Shown here: in pieces, positions 17,190 through 25,331 of the stretch | How positions within the stretch are numbered: the first letter of the stretch is position 1 | Layout: each line of letters begins with the position of its first letter | Assembly (NCBI GenBank): GCA_937988885.1 | Contig: CALKHR010000191.1 | Coordinates: forward strand, 44,603 to 108,602 | Direction of reading: 5' to 3' | DNA from: an uncultured Roseiflexaceae bacterium | Lineage (GTDB): Bacteria > Chloroflexota > Chloroflexia > Chloroflexales > Roseiflexaceae | DNA: 64,000 nucleotides | Position numbers and translations under genes: made by a program | The notes under the pieces: generated by a model | Told to the model about the DNA's origin: nothing | Database searches by the model: none | The model's input: only the letters and a program-made list of their open reading frames with translations

Positions 17190-17244
17190 ATGTCCTCATC
17201 AGAACGGCAAACCCAGCGCATCGTTACGCTGGGCCGCCAACGAT

Positions 17245-17559
17245 TTATTCGGCCTCCAACACGCGGAAGAAACAGGAATGCTCGCCAGTGTGGCAGGCAG
17301 GACCAGCGGGACGCACCTTCAGCAGCAGGGTGTCGGCATCGCAATCGACGCGGATCTCCTGCACGTGCATCACATTGCCCGATGTGCCGCCCTTGCGCCA
17401 CAGTTCCTGGCGGCTGCGGCTCCAGAAATGCGCCTCACCCGTCTGCTGCGTGAGCCGCAGCGCCTCGGCGTTCATCCAGGCCACCATCAACACATCGCCG
17501 CTCGTGGCCTCCTGCACCACCGCCGTGATCAAACCCTGCGCGTCGTATTTCAGTTCCAT
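17245..17559 (-). CDS. hisI: Phosphoribosyl-AMP cyclohydrolase
   Basis: 104 residues, complete. Third step of histidine synthesis, opening the adenine ring of PR-AMP. Zinc/magnesium motifs: VLMVAWMNAEAL, WSRSRQELWRKGGTSGN, and the DCDADTLLL / CHTGEHSCF cysteine ligands. GAGAGG upstream of ATG 17559. Thirteen bases from the hisF stop, same operon. Cytoplasmic homodimer by family. Confidence 0.95.
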   Translation of the reverse strand: MELKYDAQGLITAVVQEATSGDVLMVAWMNAEALRLTQQTGEAHFWSRSRQELWRKGGTSGNVMHVQEIRVDCDADTLLLKVRPAGPACHTGEHSCFFRVLEAE

Positions 17560-17572
17560 GCTCGCCTCTCAG

Positions 17573-18337
17573 CTAGACGATCGGGCGGATCGGCAGCCCA
17601 CGCTCCAGCAAATATTCCTTCACGGTGCCAACCGTCAGCTTCTTGTCGTGGAACAGCGAAGCGGCCAGCGCCGCATCGGCCTTGCCCTCCGTCAGCACCT
17701 CGGCGAAGTGCTCAAGCGTGCCAGCCCCGCCGCTCGCGATCACCGGCACATTCACCGCCTCGACGATCGCGCGAGTCAGCTCGATGTCGTAGCCAGCCAG
17801 TGTGCCGTCGGCGTCCATACTCGTCAGCAGGATCTCGCCCGCGCCCAACTCCACGGCCCGCTTGGCCCACTCGATCGCGTCGATGCCCGTGGGGGTGCGA
17901 CCGCCGTGCGTGTACACCTCCCAGCCACCATCGGCCCGCCGACGCGCGTCGATCGCCAGCACCACACATTGGCTGCCGAAGCGCGAGGCGCCCTCCGAAA
18001 GCACCTCGGGACGCGCCACCGCCGCCGAGTTCACGCTGACCTTATCGGCGCCCGCCAGCAGTATCGTGCGCATATCCTCCACGGTGCGAATCCCGCCACC
18101 GACCGTCAAGGGCAGGAACACCTGATCAGCGACTCGTCGCACCATCTCGGCAGTGGTGCGCCGCCCGTCGGGCGTAGCCGAAATATCGAGGAACACCAGT
18201 TCATCGGCGCCCTCGCGATCGTACACACGGGCCTGCTCGACGGGATCGCCAGCGTCGCGCAGATTCACAAAATTGATGCCCTTCACAACCCGGCCATCCT
18301 TCACATCGAGGCACGGGATGATGCGTTTGGCAAGCAT
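17573..18337 (-). CDS. hisF: Imidazole glycerol-phosphate synthase, cyclase subunit
   Basis: 254 residues, normal for HisF. Uses ammonia delivered by HisH to close the imidazole ring, giving IGP and AICAR. TIM barrel with catalytic Asp11 in IPCLDVKDGRVVKG and a second Asp in LAIDARR, plus phosphate-binding glycine loops TVGGGI and ASGGAG. GGAG 7 bases before the ATG. Between hisH and hisI in the operon; its partner hisH is the next gene upstream (62-base gap with a weak GC hairpin). Confidence 0.97.
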   Translation of the reverse strand: MLAKRIIPCLDVKDGRVVKGINFVNLRDAGDPVEQARVYDREGADELVFLDISATPDGRRTTAEMVRRVADQVFLPLTVGGGIRTVEDMRTILLAGADKVSVNSAAVARPEVLSEGASRFGSQCVVLAIDARRRADGGWEVYTHGGRTPTGIDAIEWAKRAVELGAGEILLTSMDADGTLAGYDIELTRAIVEAVNVPVIASGGAGTLEHFAEVLTEGKADAALAASLFHDKKLTVGTVKEYLLERGLPIRPIV

Positions 18338-18399
18338 CGTCTATCTCCAAATCCAAACCGTTCGGGCAGCGCCACGGGGCCACCGCCCGAACCGTTCAC

Positions 18400-19002
18400 C
18401 TAACCACGCTCAACAAAGTTCCGCAGAATCGTCATACCCACGCGTTGGCTCTTCTCGGGGTGGAACTGCACGCCGTACAAGCGCCCGCGCCCCACTACCG
18501 AGGGGTAGCGCTGGCCATAATCCGTCTCGGCCAGCGTATCTTCGGGCCGCGCATCGCAGAAGAAGCCGTGATTGAAGTAGGCGTAATCGTTCGGCAACAA
18601 GCCCTCGAACAGCACCGATTGGCGGGTCGGCAGGATCTGATTCCATCCCGTCTGTGGCACCTTGAGCCCTGGGGTTGTGAACTGTCGCACGCGGCCCGGC
18701 AGCAAACCCAACCCGGCGTGCTCGCCATACTCCTCGCCAACCTCGAACAGCACCTGCATCCCCACACAAATGCCCAACAACGGCGTGCCGCGTCCCACCA
18801 CTTCCTTGATCACATCGACCAGGCCGTAGCGCCGCAGCCCCACCATCCCATCGCCGAACGCGCCAACGCCGGGCAGCACCACTTTGTCGGCGGCCAAAAT
18901 CACCGTCGGGTCGGAGGTCATCTGCACATCGGCTCCCACCGATTCCAGCGCCTTCTCGACCGAGCGCAAATTGCCGAGATCATAATCGACAAGCGCAATC
19001 AT
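18400..19002 (-). CDS. hisH: Imidazole glycerol-phosphate synthase, glutaminase subunit
   Basis: 200 residues. Class I glutamine amidotransferase: MIALVDYDLGNLRS start, nucleophile Cys in LGICVGMQVLFE, and the His-Glu dyad in GVQFHPEKSQRVG. Start set at ATG 19002, where GAGGAG is properly spaced; an upstream extension in frame carries no family sequence. Supplies ammonia to HisF. Part of the his operon, 87 bases after hisB. Confidence 0.96.
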   Translation of the reverse strand: MIALVDYDLGNLRSVEKALESVGADVQMTSDPTVILAADKVVLPGVGAFGDGMVGLRRYGLVDVIKEVVGRGTPLLGICVGMQVLFEVGEEYGEHAGLGLLPGRVRQFTTPGLKVPQTGWNQILPTRQSVLFEGLLPNDYAYFNHGFFCDARPEDTLAETDYGQRYPSVVGRGRLYGVQFHPEKSQRVGMTILRNFVERG

Positions 19003-19089
19003 CACCATCTCCTCGGGCAACCCCTGCACGAGCGTGCAGTGTGCCACGTATCGCAACGTGGAGCAGCAGTTCGCCGCCCACACGATCTG

Positions 19090-19680
19090 TTAGACCAACG
19101 TGCCCTTTGTGCTGGGCACCTGCCCGCCGCGCCGCGAATCGAACTGGGTGGCCGCATCGAGCGCGCGCCCCAGCGCCTTAAACAACGCTTCGGCCTGATG
19201 ATGGTCGTCGCGGCCATACAGCACTTTGGCGTGCAGGTTCATACGGGCGTTCACCGCCAGCGACTCGAAGAAATGGCCGACCAAACTCGTCGGCATCTGG
19301 CCGATCATCGGCGCGTACCAAGTCGCATCAAAGACGGTGTAGGGGCGGCCCGAGAGATCGACCACCACCAGCGCGAGCGCCTCGTCCATGGGCACGTAGG
19401 CCGAGCCCATGCGCACAATGCCCTTGCGGTCGCCCAATGCCTGCGCGAACGCCAAGCCCAGCGCCAACCCACAATCCTCAATGGTATGATGGCTGTCGAT
19501 ATGCAGATCGCCCTTCGCCTTCACTCTCAGGTCGAACAGGCCATGCACCGCGACATGGGTGAGCATATGGTCGAGAAATCCCACACCAGTCGTGATCTCG
19601 TGCTTACCGCTGCCATCCAACTTCAGTTGAACGTAGATGTCGGTCTCGTTTGTGGTGCGTTGCACCTCACCGATTCGCAT
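19090..19680 (-). CDS. hisB: Imidazoleglycerol-phosphate dehydratase
   Basis: 196 residues, matching monofunctional IGPD. Metal-binding motifs HMLTHVAVHG, DSHHTIEDCGLALG and YGRDDHHQAEALFKALGRAL are intact. No histidinol-phosphatase domain is fused, unlike enterobacterial HisB, and no separate phosphatase gene is in the operon. Start ATG 19680 (GAAGGA 7 bases upstream) instead of an upstream in-frame start that would add 45 unrelated residues. A long hairpin (19730-19799) lies in the 153-base gap to hisDC. Confidence 0.95.
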   Translation of the reverse strand: MRIGEVQRTTNETDIYVQLKLDGSGKHEITTGVGFLDHMLTHVAVHGLFDLRVKAKGDLHIDSHHTIEDCGLALGLAFAQALGDRKGIVRMGSAYVPMDEALALVVVDLSGRPYTVFDATWYAPMIGQMPTSLVGHFFESLAVNARMNLHAKVLYGRDDHHQAEALFKALGRALDAATQFDSRRGGQVPSTKGTLV

Positions 19681-19729
19681 ACAGCCATCCTTCGCAAATA
19701 GTGAGCGTCGCGTGCATCCCGACGCTAAA

Positions 19730-19799
19730 ATAACAGCGAGCGAACGCGGAGCACCAGCCGCCGTGGCGACCAAGCCGACCTCCGCGTCGCTCGTTATCG
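19730..19799 (-). terminator. Long imperfect hairpin between hisDC and hisB
   Basis: Arms 19780-19799 and 19730-19751 (about 20 bases each, a few mismatches). Read on the minus strand the hairpin is followed by TTATTTTAG. It could act as an internal attenuator, a processing site or an mRNA-stability element within the operon. Confidence 0.45.
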
Positions 19800-19833
19800 C
19801 TATCCGCACGCCCATCGCGGCGGAAATATGGAA

Positions 19834-22257
19834 CTAGGCCAATTCGCGCAGCGCAGCCAACAGAGCGTCGCTGTGCTCGGGCTTGCCAACGCTGATCCGA
19901 ATGTGATCGTTCAAGCCAGGCTTGTTGAAGTAGCGCACCAGAATGCCGCGCTTCGCCAACTCCTGCTTCAACTCGCCCGCATCGCGGCCCACCACACGAC
20001 ACAACACGAAGTTCGTCTCGGTGGGGTACAGCCGCAGATACGGGATCTCGGAGAGCAGGCCGATCAGCCGCGCGCGCTCGGCGATCAGCGCATCGATCGT
20101 CACCTGGATGCTGTCGATGTGCTCCAGCGCCGTGGTGGCCGCCGTAGCCGCCGCCACCGAGACGTTGTAGGGCTGCTTGATCTTCAAGAAGAACGGCGTA
20201 AGCACCTCGGGCAGCGCCGCGTAGCCCACGCGCATACCCGCCAAGCCCGCCCACTTGCTGAAGGTGCGCAGCACGATCAGGTTGTTGCGCTTGGTCACTT
20301 CGCGGGTCCAATCGGCGGAAGGAGTGGCAAACTCGATGTACGCCTGGTCGAGCACCACGACCACGGGCAGCGCCAGCAAGCGCTCGATCTGCTCGTTCGG
20401 GATCAGGCCGCCGTCGGGGTTATTCGGCGATGTCAGGAACAACAACTTCGGTCGGTGTTCGGCCACCGCCCGCTCAATGCCCTCCACATCCAGCGAGAAA
20501 TCGGCGTTGCGCGGCACGTTCACCACGTTGCCGTTCTCGATGCTGGCATCGAACGAGTACATGCCGAAAGTCGGCGGGCAGTTGATGATCGCATCGCCGG
20601 CCTGCACAAACACGCGCATCACCAAGTCGATCAGTTCGTCGGCACCCGCGCCCACCAGCAGATTCGCGGCAGGAACCCCGGTGTAGCGGCTCAGCGCAGC
20701 GCGCAGGGCGGTGCTATCGGGATCGGGATAGATGTGCGGGAAGGGCATGCGCGCCAACGCCTCACGCACCGCCGGAGCCGTGCCGTAAGGATTCTCGTTG
20801 GCGTCGAGCTTGATGATCTGCTCAGGAGTGCGGCCCAAGCGCTCCGAAAGCACCTCGAACGGCAAGATCGGCTCGTAGGCGTCCATCGCGCGGATGTGCG
20901 GGCGCACCAGCGTGGTCGGGTCGAACGGCGCAGGCTCGCTCGACGGCTGCTCCGTCACGCGGAAATCCGCCGCAGCAGCGTGAGCCGTCAGCAGTTCGGC
21001 GCGGGCCATCTCGGCGGCTGCCGGGCTGATCGCCGCACTGGTCGCCTCGTCCAAGGCGATCACGCTGGAGATCTTGACGAAATCCAGCACATTCAACGGC
21101 GATGCGAAGCGGGCCGTGCCGCCCGTCGGCATAATGTGGCTTGGGCCAGCCACGTAGTCGCCCAGCACCTCAAACGAGCGCTCGCCGATGAACAGGCCAC
21201 CAGCATTCAGAACGCGCTCGATCAGCGGATTGGGATCGGCGACCGCGATACACAGGTGCTCGGCGGCGTACTCGTTGGCGAGATCGGCGGCGGTGAGCAG
21301 GTCGGGCGTGATGACGATGCCGCTATTGCGCTGCAGGGCCTGCGCCGTGATCTCGGCCCGCGAGAGTTGTTCGAGTTGGTGCGCAACCTGCTGCTGCACT
21401 GCCTCCGCGAACGCACGGTCGGGCGTGAGCAGGATGGCGCTCGCGAGCGGGTCGTGCTCGGCCTGCGCCAGCAGATCGGCGGCCACCCAAGCGGGATTAG
21501 CGGTCGCATCGGCGATCACCATCGTCTCGGTGGGGCCGGCCAGCGAATCGAGGCCGACGATGCCGTAGACCTGCTGCTTCGCCAGCGTCACGAACAGGTT
21601 GCCGGGGCCGACGATCTTATCGACCTTCGGCACGCTTTCGGTGCCGAACGCCATTGCGGCGATGGCCTGCGCGCCGCCCAACTGGAACACGCGCTTGACG
21701 CCACTCAGGTAGGCAGCCGCGAGAATGGCGGGGTGCGGGTTCGGCGGGGTGCATAGCACGATCTCGCTCACGCCAGCCACCTTCGCCGGGATGGCCGACA
21801 TCAGCAGCGACGAGAACAGCGGCGCGGTGCCGCCCGGCACGTAGATGCCGACGCGCCGAATGGGCGTCACGCGCTGGCCCAACACGCCGCCAAGCGCATT
21901 GGTGCGCCAATCGGGCAGCGGTTGGCGCTCGTGGAACGCCTGAATGCGTTGGGCCGAGAGCCGCATCGCATCGGCGAGTTCGGGCGCTAACAGGCCCAGC
22001 GCAGCCTCAAGTTGCTCGGCAGGGATCTCGAAGGAATCGAGCTCGGCGCGGTCGATCGTGCGCGACCAATGCCGCAGCGCCGCATCGCCCTCTTTGCGCA
22101 CGGAAGCCAAAATCGTGCTCACCGCCTGGGGCGGCGTGGTGCCTGGGCCGAACATCCGGCCAAGCGATTCGAGCAGGGCGGGCGAATACGTCTCCTCAAA
22201 CAGCACCCGCTGCAAAATGCTCTGTTGCGCAGTCGCAACGTCGTAAATTGGTATCAC
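19834..22257 (-). CDS. hisDC: Bifunctional histidinol dehydrogenase / histidinol-phosphate aminotransferase fusion
   Basis: 807 residues in one uninterrupted frame. Residues 1-430 are HisD (NAD-dependent oxidation of histidinol to histidine): YVPGGTAPLFSS, GPGN, zinc ligands Gln265, His268, Asp367 and His426, catalytic Glu333-His334 in NEYAAEHL. Residues about 450-807 are HisC (PLP aminotransferase): LDANENPYG, PNNPDGG, LDQAYIEF, Schiff-base Lys668 in RTFSKWAGLAG, and HIRISVG near the end. The linker 431-450 is Pro/Ser rich. The start is GTG 22257, directly abutting the hisG TAG, with GGGGAGG inside the hisG end, so translation is coupled. The two steps are not consecutive: the phosphatase step lies between them. 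Confidence 0.95.
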   Translation of the reverse strand: MIPIYDVATAQQSILQRVLFEETYSPALLESLGRMFGPGTTPPQAVSTILASVRKEGDAALRHWSRTIDRAELDSFEIPAEQLEAALGLLAPELADAMRLSAQRIQAFHERQPLPDWRTNALGGVLGQRVTPIRRVGIYVPGGTAPLFSSLLMSAIPAKVAGVSEIVLCTPPNPHPAILAAAYLSGVKRVFQLGGAQAIAAMAFGTESVPKVDKIVGPGNLFVTLAKQQVYGIVGLDSLAGPTETMVIADATANPAWVAADLLAQAEHDPLASAILLTPDRAFAEAVQQQVAHQLEQLSRAEITAQALQRNSGIVITPDLLTAADLANEYAAEHLCIAVADPNPLIERVLNAGGLFIGERSFEVLGDYVAGPSHIMPTGGTARFASPLNVLDFVKISSVIALDEATSAAISPAAAEMARAELLTAHAAAADFRVTEQPSSEPAPFDPTTLVRPHIRAMDAYEPILPFEVLSERLGRTPEQIIKLDANENPYGTAPAVREALARMPFPHIYPDPDSTALRAALSRYTGVPAANLLVGAGADELIDLVMRVFVQAGDAIINCPPTFGMYSFDASIENGNVVNVPRNADFSLDVEGIERAVAEHRPKLLFLTSPNNPDGGLIPNEQIERLLALPVVVVLDQAYIEFATPSADWTREVTKRNNLIVLRTFSKWAGLAGMRVGYAALPEVLTPFFLKIKQPYNVSVAAATAATTALEHIDSIQVTIDALIAERARLIGLLSEIPYLRLYPTETNFVLCRVVGRDAGELKQELAKRGILVRYFNKPGLNDHIRISVGKPEHSDALLAALRELA

Positions 22258-23265
22258 CTAATCCTCCCCCAGCGCCGTCAGCATAGCTCGGTAGGCCGCA
22301 GGTTCTTCCTCAAAAATGTACGTCACGGGCGAGACGATCACGCCACTGCCACCCACAGCGCGCAATTCCGCGATCGCGGTGGGGAGTTGGTCGCGCCGCA
22401 CGATGATATGGATGCCATACCACCCTTCGCCGTTGCGAGTGATGATCGGCGAAATGGTCGGGCCTTGGAGGCCGCCGATCACCGTTTGACCGAACATCAA
22501 TTTTGCCACAGCTTCGGGCGATTCGCCCCGCAGATTGGCGAAGATCGAGAATGCGCCCACAGCACGGAGATGCGCTTCGATAAATTCGAGCAGTTGACGG
22601 GCCATCGCCAGCACTTCGGGGCGCCGCTTGAGCGAATAGCGGTTCGCCACAAGACACGCCTCCGAGGATAAAATCAAGCCATCGGAGATGGTGCGCATCT
22701 GGTTGTCGCGCAGGGTAGTGCCCGTCGAGACGAGATCGGAGATCAGATCGGCGTAACCAATCAGCGGCGCGATCTCAAGGGTGCCTTCGGCGTCGATCAA
22801 TTGAGAATCGCCCAGGCCATGCTTTGCAAGGAAGGCGGCGGTGAGGTTGTGGAACTTGGTGGCGACACGCAGTGGGCGGCCCAACTCGTTGCGCAACTTG
22901 ACTAGATCGGCCATCACGCGAACGTGCTCCCAGCTCTGGGGCACAATCATATTGAGCGTGCAGGCGCTAAAGCCCAAGTGACGCTGCAACGGCAACAAGC
23001 TATCTTCGTTGCCACCACGTTCGCACACTAGATCCCAGCTTGTAATGCCAAAATCGACGCTGCCATCACGCACGCTCACGGCGATATCGCCGGCGCGTTG
23101 GAACAACACCGTAAGATTGGGCATCGAGGGGATATGAGCGGTAAGCTGACGGGGGTTGGGTTTATAGACGCGCAGGCCGGCATCGGCCATAAAACTTAGC
23201 GCATCATCGGCGATGCGGCCCTTGCTCGGGAGCGCAAGGCGGATGTCGGTGCGGTCGGGGAACAC
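22258..23265 (-). CDS. hisG: ATP phosphoribosyltransferase (long form)
   Basis: 335 residues from a GTG start at 23265 preceded by GGAGG with 6 bases spacing; an ATG 15 bases further upstream overlaps that ribosome-binding site and is less likely. First committed step of histidine synthesis from ATP and PRPP. Catalytic half: LALPSKGRIADDAL, SVDFGITSWDLV, and the PRPP loop EGTLEIAPLIGYADLISDLVSTGTTL. The C-terminal regulatory (HisG_C, ACT-like) domain follows from about residue 225 and implies histidine feedback inhibition without HisZ, in the family of long-form enzymes. First structural gene of the operon; its start is overlapped by the His-rich leader frame. Confidence 0.95.
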   Translation of the reverse strand: MFPDRTDIRLALPSKGRIADDALSFMADAGLRVYKPNPRQLTAHIPSMPNLTVLFQRAGDIAVSVRDGSVDFGITSWDLVCERGGNEDSLLPLQRHLGFSACTLNMIVPQSWEHVRVMADLVKLRNELGRPLRVATKFHNLTAAFLAKHGLGDSQLIDAEGTLEIAPLIGYADLISDLVSTGTTLRDNQMRTISDGLILSSEACLVANRYSLKRRPEVLAMARQLLEFIEAHLRAVGAFSIFANLRGESPEAVAKLMFGQTVIGGLQGPTISPIITRNGEGWYGIHIIVRRDQLPTAIAELRAVGGSGVIVSPVTYIFEEEPAAYRAMLTALGED

Positions 23266-23414
23266 AGATTTCCTCCACATTGAACGACACTTGGTCGTAC
23301 TTGTACTAACGGCTCAAAGAACGGCGTATCGATCATCAACAACAGCGTGGTGGGCGCATAATGAGCGTGATGCCCATGATGCAAATGATGATGCCCATGA
23401 TGCAAATGGTGCAT
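23196..23414 (-). CDS. Histidine-rich leader peptide of the his operon
   Basis: Small ORF (72 codons) with an excellent ribosome-binding site, AAGGAGG 4 bases before ATG 23414. Twelve of the first 18 residues are His (positions 2, 3, 5, 6, 8, 9, 10, 12, 13, 15, 16, 18). It begins 149 bases upstream of the hisG start and in another frame, and its stop (23196) lies 70 bases inside hisG. The segment just after the His codons, GTGGTGG as forward strand 23347-23353 (CCACCAC in the mRNA), can pair with the hisG ribosome-binding site GTGGAGG (23278-23272) with one mismatch. A His-codon-sensing leader is the simplest reading; a metal-binding mini-protein is the alternative. Confidence 0.7.
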   Translation of the reverse strand: MHHLHHGHHHLHHGHHAHYAPTTLLLMIDTPFFEPLVQVRPSVVQCGGNLCSPTAPTSALRSRARAASPMMR

Positions 23415-23432
23415 ACTTCCTCCTTATGAAGC

Positions 23433-23978
23433 CTAAACGCTCAAAAATTCAGCCGGAACATGCCGTGTGAGAAACACACCTTGATCGGCTCGATAAAACT
23501 CTAGGCCAGCCGCATGCGCTCGCTGTGCATCGATGCGAATGATTGCAGGCCGCGGATCGCGCCGCTTGCCTGTGAGCTCTGCAAGCGCGAATTCATCGGT
23601 CAAATGCACATATTGGCGATTCATTGGGCGCAGGCCATCGCGTAAGATCGCATCGACGAAGCGACGCGCCGTGCCGTGCAACAGAAGCGCGGGCGGCACA
23701 ATCGCCTCGTACTGGATCGCGGTGACCTGCGAATGCCCGTAAATCGCCCGAATATCGCCATCGACGAGTTCGTAGCGGCGTTTGGTCTGCTCGGCTAGCA
23801 AGCGCTCGATATGCTCGGCGCGCACCCAATGCCAGCCACGCTGTTTGTTGATGACTGCGAGCAGCGCATCCAACGGCACAAAGCCTTCGGGATCAAGATG
23901 AAGGCCGTAATCGGCGGAGCGGTGCCGCAACAACAACGCCAACAGCTTCGATAACGCAACTTGCCGCGAATCGCTCAT
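23433..23978 (-). CDS. kptA: RNA 2'-phosphotransferase (Tpt1/KptA family)
   Basis: 181 residues, full length. The family transfers an internal RNA 2'-phosphate to NAD+, releasing nicotinamide and ADP-ribose 1'',2''-cyclic phosphate; bacterial members also ADP-ribosylate RNA or DNA ends. Seen here: N-terminal winged-helix SKLLALLLRHRSADYGL with the catalytic Arg-His pair (18-19), then the ADP-ribosyltransferase-like core with LLHGTARRFVDAILRDGL, YVHLT and GVFLTRHVPAEF. Nineteen bases downstream of the nicotinamidase gene, so co-transcribed with it, and only 18 bases before the his leader. The nicotinamide it would release is the substrate of its upstream neighbour. Confidence 0.9.
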   Translation of the reverse strand: MSDSRQVALSKLLALLLRHRSADYGLHLDPEGFVPLDALLAVINKQRGWHWVRAEHIERLLAEQTKRRYELVDGDIRAIYGHSQVTAIQYEAIVPPALLLHGTARRFVDAILRDGLRPMNRQYVHLTDEFALAELTGKRRDPRPAIIRIDAQRAHAAGLEFYRADQGVFLTRHVPAEFLSV

Positions 23979-23996
23979 GCTTTGCCCTTGCGAATG

Positions 23997-24713
23997 TTAG
24001 CTCAACCGCGCCACAACCTCAACCCCATTGCTCGCCATGTGGTGTAAGAATAACACATGGTGCAGGTCGCCGTCGTGCGCCTTAATGCCGAGTTCGCGAG
24101 CCACCGAGACCGGCGTATCGAACGTCTCAACCACATCGGCGGGTACAATCACGCGGCGCGACAAGTTGAGGGCGTTGGCCTCCAACCGCAAGTGCATGGC
24201 AGCCTGGTAGGTGCAGAGGTCCGAGCAATCGCCGACCACGACGAAGCGGTCGATCTGCGGATTTGCCTGCAACCACGCGCCCAAGCCAGTGCCCAAGTGC
24301 GAGTTGATCGAATTTTTCGGGAAGATCGCCACGTTCTCGAAGAACGGCAGCGCCTTCAGTTCATCCACCGCTTCGCTTTCCTCGGTGCCGCGCACACAAT
24401 GCGGTGGGTATGCCTGAAACTCGGGCGTCTCCGGGTCGTGCGTGTCCTGCGTCAGCGCGAAGTGCCGCACACCCAAACCGTACGCGCGCTCAAACAGCTC
24501 GGCGATCGGCTTGGCGATCCGCCCAACACGCTCACTGGCAAGCGGCCCGCTCTTGCAAAAGCCGTTGATCACATCGATCGAGATCAACGCCACCCGCTCC
24601 GGCTCACCCGCGATCACATCCTGCAAGGGTAGATCTGCCAAGGTATTGTACCACTCATCGAGGTAGTCGAGAAATGGGCCACTCTGCTCTCGCAATGAAC
24701 GTCGTGCAGGCAT
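23997..24713 (-). CDS. Nicotinamidase-type cysteine hydrolase
   Basis: 238 residues. Isochorismatase-fold hydrolase with catalytic triad Asp47 (ISIDVINGF), Lys133 (FPKNSINSHLG) and Cys167 (GDCSDLCTYQA). The metal ligands typical of PncA are present (Asp90 and His92 in TQDTHDP, and a His in YPPHCVRGT), which favours nicotinamidase over other cysteine hydrolases. It would convert nicotinamide to nicotinate for NAD salvage. GGGAGG before ATG 24713; strong promoter plus palindrome at 24734-24780. Longer than E. coli PncA at the N-terminus. Gene symbol withheld because substrate is inferred. Confidence 0.85.
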   Translation of the reverse strand: MPARRSLREQSGPFLDYLDEWYNTLADLPLQDVIAGEPERVALISIDVINGFCKSGPLASERVGRIAKPIAELFERAYGLGVRHFALTQDTHDPETPEFQAYPPHCVRGTEESEAVDELKALPFFENVAIFPKNSINSHLGTGLGAWLQANPQIDRFVVVGDCSDLCTYQAAMHLRLEANALNLSRRVIVPADVVETFDTPVSVARELGIKAHDGDLHHVLFLHHMASNGVEVVARLS

Positions 24714-24733
24714 ACAAACCTCCCTACAATCAT

Positions 24734-24752
24734 TAGTGTATAATTAACACTA
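24734..24752. promoter_or_regulatory. Putative NrtR operator upstream of the nicotinamidase-kptA unit
   Basis: TAGTGT-ATAATTA-ACACTA, a perfect 6-bp inverted repeat with AT-rich centre. It begins at the last base of the -10 box and covers the likely transcription start. A related sequence sits in the same position at the nrtR promoter (29205-29223). Confidence 0.6.
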
Positions 24753-24780
24753 TTATACCACAGCGCCAAAACACCGTCAA
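24752..24780 (-). promoter_or_regulatory. Promoter of nicotinamidase-kptA (possibly also of the his operon)
   Basis: On the minus strand TTGACG (24780-24775), 17 bases, TATAAT (24757-24752). Near-perfect primary sigma promoter. Because only 18 bases separate kptA from the his leader, transcription from here could continue into the his genes. Confidence 0.75.
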
Positions 24781-25331
24781 TGGGATGAGACCTGTTCTAG
24801 TTTGGCGATCTCCATGGCCTGCCAGTAGTGGTGCGCGAACGTTTCGTTCTCGCTATCGCCGAGATCGGCCAGATACGCGTTAAGCAGGTCGAACAGTCCC
24901 AGGTGTACCCACTCCCACAGGCCGCTCGCGAAGTTGTAGGCCAGCATGATGCGCGCCACTTGGCTGCGGATACGGCGCGTCTCGTCGTTGGGGACGCCGT
25001 ACTGCGCCAGCAGCGCGAGCGTGCGAGCCTGCTCCGCCGGGGAGTGTTCCGTGTCGAGGAACGGTTCGAGCAGCATCGCCCACAGATCGATGCGGTCGGT
25101 GATCGGGAGTTGATGCTGCGTGGCGATGCGCGTCAGTTCATCGCGCTGAACGGCGGGGATAAACAGCACCTCGCCCTGATGGGTGCGAACTTCGGGCGGG
25201 AAACGTGTGGGCAGCACCTCGCAGATGTCGCTGTAGAAGAGCGCGCCCTGCTTGGAGACCGAGGCCGCTGCGAAGGGATAATCGTGAAATTGGATGTGAT
25301 CCGACTCGAACGTACAGTGCCATTGGTTCAT
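24777..25331 (-). CDS. Hypothetical protein
   Basis: 184 residues, not recognised. Soluble, no signal peptide. N-terminal half looks like a small beta domain (WHCTFESDHIQFHDYPF, GEVLFIPAVQRDEL); C-terminal half is helical, with an aromatic-rich segment MLAYNFASGLWEWVHLGLFDLLNAYL. GCGAGG before ATG 25331. It lies between the two NAD-related units on the same strand; its stop overlaps the nicotinamidase promoter. Whether it shares their function is unknown. Confidence 0.6.
   Translation of the reverse strand: MNQWHCTFESDHIQFHDYPFAAASVSKQGALFYSDICEVLPTRFPPEVRTHQGEVLFIPAVQRDELTRIATQHQLPITDRIDLWAMLLEPFLDTEHSPAEQARTLALLAQYGVPNDETRRIRSQVARIMLAYNFASGLWEWVHLGLFDLLNAYLADLGDSENETFAHHYWQAMEIAKLEQVSSH

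Noticed and set aside
19828..21756. 642-codon open frame on the plus strand
   Set aside because: Antisense to hisDC, whose catalytic residues are all present; the shadow has no recognisable motif.
23341..23414. His codon run as a CRISPR-like or simple DNA repeat
   Set aside because: The ATGATGC-type repetition is only short and imperfect; it is explained by clustered His codons in a translated leader.
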